From Spirosoma terrae (lineage in GTDB: Bacteria; Bacteroidota; Bacteroidia; Cytophagales; Spirosomataceae), in contig NZ_JAAFZH010000003.1 in the NCBI RefSeq assembly GCF_010435915.1, positions 558,001 through 622,000 of the forward strand: a DNA stretch of 64,000 nt. The letters are read 5' to 3'. Each line of letters starts with the position of its first letter. Position 1 is the stretch's first letter. Both the position numbers and the translations under genes were made by a program. The notes beneath the pieces are model-generated. The model saw only the letters and a list, made by a program, of their open reading frames with translations. It was not told the DNA's origin and did no database searches. Positions 59,876 to 64,000 of this stretch are shown in pieces.

Positions 59876-60796
59876 ATGGAAATTTCAGGAATACTTGTTT
59901 CTCTAGTTGCTCCTTTTGACTATCACATGGCTAACGGTGGCGAAAAATTACTTGGTAATGCATCATCTATAAAGCGGACACCAGACGGGAAAGTATATGT
60001 TTCTGGGCAGATGCAACGTCACGTTTTATTCTCTGCTATGTCGCGTTTAAATGAAGCTGACCCCAATCGAGCACAAACATATGTCTCAAACGGAGATGGA
60101 GTCAGCAACCATATTGAAGTTGATCTTCGGGCTGATATGGGCGGTTTTATGCATCCTTCAAGGGGAGATTACTCAGGCCGCCGGACAGCGCCACTATCTG
60201 CTACAATGGCGGTAGCCTTGGACGAAAGCAAAGTGGGCAGAGACTTGTTGATTCGTCTTAAACAGGACCCCAATGAAGACAGTCGTGACCAAGCTCTTGC
60301 CACTCGTGAGTTCAGCGAGAATGATATGATGTTAATGAATTTTTATCTGGATATTACGTCACTGAGTACATCGAAGGCTTTCCGCTATCAGAATTCATTT
60401 CATTTAGAAACAACGCATCACAAGCATGCACCCGAAACGGAGCGTATGCGTCGCGTACGGCTGTTCCTGGAGGCTACTCGTTCATTGCATGATTATTCAA
60501 ATCAAGCTCGAAATGCGGTAAGTGGTGAGCCACTAAGAGTCCTGATCGTATTTGATACAAAACATAGCCGCAAGGCTGCTCGCTATTTTTCAGTTAGTGA
60601 AACACAGCAAAAAAATATTTTGGCAGAATTACAGGCACGTGGTGCGCAATATTTTTTAGGGGATGACGATACAAACGAATCCGTCTTTAAAGCCTATGAG
60701 AAAGCGTTGACTTTATTGGCTTCTTCAACACTAACTGATTTAAGTGAAGGTGATAGTGCTATAGTGACTTTTGAAGAGTTTGCGGGCCGTAACTAG
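59876..60796 (+). CDS. cas7: Cascade backbone protein Cas7 (Csp1/Cst2-like)
   Basis: This 306-residue protein resembles Cas7/DevR-type RAMP subunits: start MEISGILVSLVAPFDYHMAN, then YVSGQMQRHVLFSAMSRLNE (the family's conserved 'iSGQM.Rha.f..m'), RADMGGFMHPSRG, RRTAPLSATMAVAL and a KAFRYQNSF strand. Cas7 copies line the crRNA in the complex. It follows cas8 by 28 bp. The 60802-60840 hairpin just downstream, before cas3, could increase Cas7 relative to Cas3. Confidence 0.8.
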   Translation: MEISGILVSLVAPFDYHMANGGEKLLGNASSIKRTPDGKVYVSGQMQRHVLFSAMSRLNEADPNRAQTYVSNGDGVSNHIEVDLRADMGGFMHPSRGDYSGRRTAPLSATMAVALDESKVGRDLLIRLKQDPNEDSRDQALATREFSENDMMLMNFYLDITSLSTSKAFRYQNSFHLETTHHKHAPETERMRRVRLFLEATRSLHDYSNQARNAVSGEPLRVLIVFDTKHSRKAARYFSVSETQQKNILAELQARGAQYFLGDDDTNESVFKAYEKALTLLASSTLTDLSEGDSAIVTFEEFAGRN

Positions 60797-60801
60797 AAAT
60801 T

Positions 60802-60840
60802 GTTCTTACCGCACCAGTCATTAATTGGAGCGGTAAGAAC
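60802..60840 (+). promoter_or_regulatory. Hairpin between cas7 and cas3
   Basis: Perfect 11-bp arms (GTTCTTACCGC at 60802-60812 and GCGGTAAGAAC at 60830-60840) with a 17-base loop in the 77-bp gap. There is no T-run, so it looks like a transcript-processing or stabilising structure that may separate the Cascade genes from cas3. Confidence 0.6.
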
Positions 60841-60873
60841 GTATTTACTCCACATCAAAATAGCTGTTAGCAT

Positions 60874-63153
60874 ATGACTACTACTGAACCTCTTGCCAAA
60901 CCCAGCGGCATTACGTTTACACAGCATGTTTCAGGTGTTGTTGATGAAGGACAAATGTTGACGCGCTCTTTATCCACCACATTTGATAAATATCAACGCT
61001 TGACTGGTAGCGATTTACGTAAGCGCTTAAACGGAGCCTGCAAGTTTCATGATGATGGTAAAAAACATCCACAATGGCAGTCTGCTTGTCAACGTGATTA
61101 TGATGAATACTTAAAATGGCATGCTGAATATGGTGGCTCTTACCAAGATTACGAACGTGCTTGTAAAGGGCAGACAGGTCGGAATTTGTTAAAAGCAGAT
61201 ATTAGGCACGAGATTGATTCACTAATTCAACGACAGAAAGATAATTTCTCATTACCCGTTCAAGTTGCTATCGGTGCACATCATGGAAAGCTGTCCATTC
61301 GACACGAGGATAAATGGAAAAGACCAGTGTTTAAGGGCGAAGGTGAAAAGATATGGCGGAAGTTTAAGCAACATAACAACCAGTTTGAAAGCCACCATGA
61401 TTTTGAAAAGGCTCTGCTACCACACTATGAATATGCTGGTGTAAGGTCTTATTTACAAGTAGCTGATCGTCGAACAAGTGCCAAGGAATCAGGAGAAAAG
61501 TTGCCTGACCCTAAATCGTTTGAATACAAATTTCCTCATTCGGAAAGACGTAATGTACAGCAGATAGTCGAAGCGAATTGGCAAGAAGATTTGCTATTAG
61601 TTCGAGCTCCAACTGGCGCAGGTAAAACAGATTCTGCACTTTTATGGGCTTCTAAACAAATTGAAGCTGGGAAGGCTCAGCGATTGGTTATTGCTATGCC
61701 TACTCGCTTTACATCAAACGCACTGGCAATCAACGTAGCAGAAAGTCTTTCAGACACAGGGCTATATCACTCGAGTGCATGGCATAACAAGTTTAGGGTA
61801 GCCATTGAAGAAAAACGAATTCATTTTAAGGAAGCGCAGAAGCAGCATGAATCGGCACGACAACTGATGACACCAGTTACCGTGTGTACGATTGATCACT
61901 TACTAATGTCACTAACGCTTACTCGCGAAGATCATCACTTAATTGCCTTTAATTTGGCTAATAGCTGCCTGGTGATTGATGAAGCTGATTTTTACGATGA
62001 TTTTACCCAGGCAAACATTTTAACATTGTTAAGGGCGCTGCATACGTGGAAAGTACCTGTCCTACTGATGAGTGCATCATTGCCTGACTCTTGTCTATCG
62101 CAGTATCGGGCGACAGGATACAACGTTAATAAAATCTTTAAAGACGAATCTGAGCTTACACGTGACAGATGCCGCATTCGATCAATTCGGGAGTATGAAA
62201 ATATTTCAGAATTGGAAGGCTTATTGAATAAATGCATATCAGCTAAATCTGCAATCATCTATGCGAATACTGTAGCTAAAGCTAAGCAGCTCTACGACTG
62301 GTTTGAGGCAAGAGGCATTACTCCTATACTTTATCATAGTCGTTTTACAGAGCCGCACAAAGCAAAGAAAGAAGAAGAATTACTACAAAAATTAGGACGT
62401 GCTGCTTGGGAAGGAAAGCGAGCAGAAGGAATTGCTATTTTGACTCAGATTGGGGAAATGAGTGTCAATATTAGTGCTGATATTATGGTTTCTGAGTTAT
62501 GTCCAATAGATAGACTCATCCAGCGTGCTGGTCGTCTTAGCCGTTTCGATAAAGAGAAAGTTGGCGAATTGCACGTAGTGATTCCGACTATTTCAGGTAA
62601 ATTATATCCTGCTCCGTATGGTACTTATCAGCGAGGAGCCGATTGGGAACCTAACCCTGCTCTGATTGCAACTAAAGAGCGACTATCCGTTAGAGCGTAT
62701 TCAGCGGCTACATTTACCGATTTACTTAATGAAGTCTATGACCAACCGCCAGCTCAGACAACTCGGGCAATAGTAAATGCTGAACACTTGCGGCAACTGT
62801 TTATTAGTAACTGGATAATTGGTTCGATGACAGTAGCAAAAGAAGATGATACAGAAACCACTTTCTGGCGTAGCCGTGATATTATTGGTAATGCCACTGT
62901 GTTCGTTGAGGAACTAACACAGACCCGATTTAAAAATTGGTCGGAGTTAAATGAGTTGAAAAACGATCAATCTGTCGAATTGCCTAAATACCTAATCGAC
63001 AAAGGTGTTAAAATAAATGCTCTCTATGTGCGTGAAATCACGATTGATGACAAACGAGATGATAAGCCTGTAAGAGTTTATATAGCCCACAAAGGTCAAT
63101 ACAATCCCAGTATTGGATTGGCAGAGTTGATTTCAGATGATGATTTTTATTGA
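60874..63153 (+). CDS. cas3: CRISPR-associated HD nuclease-helicase Cas3
   Basis: This 759-residue protein contains an N-terminal HD nuclease domain (FHDDGKKHP with H59 and D60; H18 and GAHHGKL supply further ligands) and a superfamily 2 helicase. Motif I is APTGAGKT at residues 245-252. Motif II is VIDEADF, motif III LLMSASLP and motif VI QRAGRLSR. It is recruited by Cascade to unwind and degrade target DNA. The domain order (HD then helicase) and length are normal for Cas3 and all motifs look intact. Start ATG 60874. Its TGA lies 5 bp before the ATG of cas4. Confidence 0.95.
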   Translation: MTTTEPLAKPSGITFTQHVSGVVDEGQMLTRSLSTTFDKYQRLTGSDLRKRLNGACKFHDDGKKHPQWQSACQRDYDEYLKWHAEYGGSYQDYERACKGQTGRNLLKADIRHEIDSLIQRQKDNFSLPVQVAIGAHHGKLSIRHEDKWKRPVFKGEGEKIWRKFKQHNNQFESHHDFEKALLPHYEYAGVRSYLQVADRRTSAKESGEKLPDPKSFEYKFPHSERRNVQQIVEANWQEDLLLVRAPTGAGKTDSALLWASKQIEAGKAQRLVIAMPTRFTSNALAINVAESLSDTGLYHSSAWHNKFRVAIEEKRIHFKEAQKQHESARQLMTPVTVCTIDHLLMSLTLTREDHHLIAFNLANSCLVIDEADFYDDFTQANILTLLRALHTWKVPVLLMSASLPDSCLSQYRATGYNVNKIFKDESELTRDRCRIRSIREYENISELEGLLNKCISAKSAIIYANTVAKAKQLYDWFEARGITPILYHSRFTEPHKAKKEEELLQKLGRAAWEGKRAEGIAILTQIGEMSVNISADIMVSELCPIDRLIQRAGRLSRFDKEKVGELHVVIPTISGKLYPAPYGTYQRGADWEPNPALIATKERLSVRAYSAATFTDLLNEVYDQPPAQTTRAIVNAEHLRQLFISNWIIGSMTVAKEDDTETTFWRSRDIIGNATVFVEELTQTRFKNWSELNELKNDQSVELPKYLIDKGVKINALYVREITIDDKRDDKPVRVYIAHKGQYNPSIGLAELISDDDFY

Positions 63154-63158
63154 CATTC

Positions 63159-63668
63159 ATGACCATCACCGGTACGTATATCAAATACTACAAAGTCTGT
63201 CATCGGAAAACGTGGCTGTTTCATCACAAAATAGAGATGGAGCATACCTCTGAACTGGTAGCTGAAGGTTCATTCATTGGGGAAAAGTCATACCCGCAAC
63301 GGGCCGAACGATACCGCGAACTCCTCCTTGATGGTTCCAAAATCGACTTCTACGATCCGGTCGATAAAGTGGTGCATGAGATCAAAAAGTCCGATAAGCT
63401 GGAGCATTCACACGTAGCGCAGGTGCAATTTTATCTGTATCTGCTCCGACGTAACGGCATCGAGGGCGCTACCGGATTGATTGAATATCCAAAACTCCGT
63501 CAGACGCAAACCGTTACGTTGGCCGATGACGACGTAGCGATGGTTGAAAACTGGGTGCAGGATATAGAACGTATCGTGGAGGCCGAACACTGCCCCGAAC
63601 GTATCGCCAAAAGCAAATGCCGGTCGTGTAGTTATTTTGATTTTTGTTACATAGAAGAATCACTTTGA
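63159..63668 (+). CDS. cas4: CRISPR-associated exonuclease Cas4
   Basis: ATG 63159 is preferred over TTG 63150, which overlaps the cas3 stop. The ~169-residue protein has the RecB-like core and Fe-S cysteines typical of Cas4: an N-terminal CHRKTWLF Cys, IDFYDPVDKVVHEIKKSDKL with metal-binding Asp and E-x-K, VAQVQFYLYLL, and the C-terminal cluster KCRSCSYFDFC with three Cys. Cas4 trims prespacers in adaptation with Cas1-Cas2. Yet no cas1 or cas2 follows within the ~330 bp left; a GxxExxY gene starts 92 bp later. Confidence 0.9.
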   Translation: MTITGTYIKYYKVCHRKTWLFHHKIEMEHTSELVAEGSFIGEKSYPQRAERYRELLLDGSKIDFYDPVDKVVHEIKKSDKLEHSHVAQVQFYLYLLRRNGIEGATGLIEYPKLRQTQTVTLADDDVAMVENWVQDIERIVEAEHCPERIAKSKCRSCSYFDFCYIEESL

Positions 63669-63756
63669 CAGGATTAACATGATTGACAGGATTACTTCTT
63701 TGAGAATAATCGTCTCACCGGAAAGTAAAATCATGTACATCTTGTTAATCCTGTCA
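63666..63756. repeat. Inverted repeat between cas4 and the GxxExxY gene
   Basis: The 14-bp arms TGACAGGATTAACA (63666-63679) and TGTTAATCCTGTCA (63743-63756) are perfect complements. A further copy of the start (TGACAGGATTA) is at 63684-63694. The left arm overlaps the cas4 stop codon. Similar TGACAGGATT-type repeats commonly flank GxxExxY genes in Bacteroidota, as far as I recall. Confidence 0.6.
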
Positions 63757-63760
63757 GAAA

Positions 63761-64000
63761 ATGAATGACAATCTAACCCACCGAATCATTGCAGCCGCTC
63801 ACGCCGTTCATAACACTCTTGGGCCCGGTTTTCTGGAGAAAGTGTATGAAAATGCGCTCTTTGTCGAATTACTGAATCGGGAGATTTTGGTGGTTCAGCA
63901 AGTTAGCGTACCCGTATTTTACCAGGAAGTTCAGGTGGGTGATTATGTAGCGGATATGTTGGTTGAAGGGGTGGTGTTGATTGAGCTTAAAGCTGTAGAA
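63761..64000 (+). CDS. GxxExxY-family protein, N-terminal part (continues past window end)
   Basis: ATG 63761 opens a frame of 80 codons to the window end. It reads HAVHNTLGPGFLEKVYENAL, giving the family signature G-x-x-E-x-x-Y (GFLEKVY), then VPVFYQEVQVGDYVADMLVE and VLIELKAVE, with acidic and Lys residues of a PD-(D/E)XK-like nuclease fold. Small GxxExxY proteins of unknown role are frequent in this phylum, often with TGACAGGATT-type repeats nearby, as here. It interrupts the usual cas4-cas1 neighbourhood. Confidence 0.9.
   Translation, partial: MNDNLTHRIIAAAHAVHNTLGPGFLEKVYENALFVELLNREILVVQQVSVPVFYQEVQVGDYVADMLVEGVVLIELKAVE

Noticed and set aside
63669..63760. CRISPR array after cas4
   Set aside because: Only a 14-bp inverted repeat with one extra partial copy; no regularly spaced direct repeats of 25-40 bp anywhere in the window.

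Overview
The window looks like a chromosome segment of a Bacteroidota bacterium, most likely a Cytophagales/Spirosoma-type organism. The evidence is type IX-secretion style C-termini, many Sec-signalled surface proteins, a Wzi-like outer-membrane protein, Bacteroidota-style integrase and primase genes, and frequent weak or absent Shine-Dalgarno sites. No rRNA, tRNA, insertion sequence or CRISPR array was recognised.

Layout. Positions 1-3001 are ordinary chromosome: the end of an MBL-fold hydrolase gene, an MpaB-family oxygenase and mnmE. The last codons and stop of mnmE (2984-3002) recur exactly, 19 of 19 bases, at 55141-55159. I read this as the att duplication of a ~52 kb integrative element inserted at the mnmE 3' end. 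From 55160 the chromosome resumes with what looks like the original mnmE terminator, then a WYL regulator and a type I CRISPR-Cas operon (cas6, cas5, cas8, cas7, cas3, cas4). The window ends inside a GxxExxY-family gene.

The element has three parts. (a) 3244-9758 is an integration and replication module: zinc-ribbon/HTH protein, tyrosine integrase, excisionase-like HTH protein, VRR-NUC nuclease, P4-type primase-helicase and a TOPRIM/DUF6371-like protein. A 22-bp-arm palindrome between the last two is a candidate origin. (b) 9751-23557 is a phage-like block: small unknown proteins, a 2693-residue multidomain protein resembling the phage 'polyvalent' class with an HEFGH metallopeptidase motif, and a 1368-residue protein resembling large phage tail or stabilisation proteins. 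I see no terminase, portal, capsid, relaxase or conjugation genes, so the element is neither an evident complete phage nor an ICE. (c) 23.6-55.1 kb is cargo: lipoproteins, an HsdR-N-like nuclease, a minus-strand operon with three tandem paralogues, an XRE regulator with a double palindromic operator, and a long series of secreted surface proteins (FN3 metzincin, YadA-like fibre, beta-helix proteins, T9SS protein, acyltransferase, Wzi-like protein).

The two observations I rate highest are: (1) a previously unannotated structured-RNA candidate (about 57427-57563) between cas6 and cas5, with an 18-bp closing helix containing two G-U wobbles, two internal hairpins and a 7-T terminator; (2) the mnmE-targeting element itself, with its capsid-less set of giant phage-like proteins and three families of palindromes built from short-period words. 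All assignments come from reading the sequence and recalled family knowledge; no database search was run.
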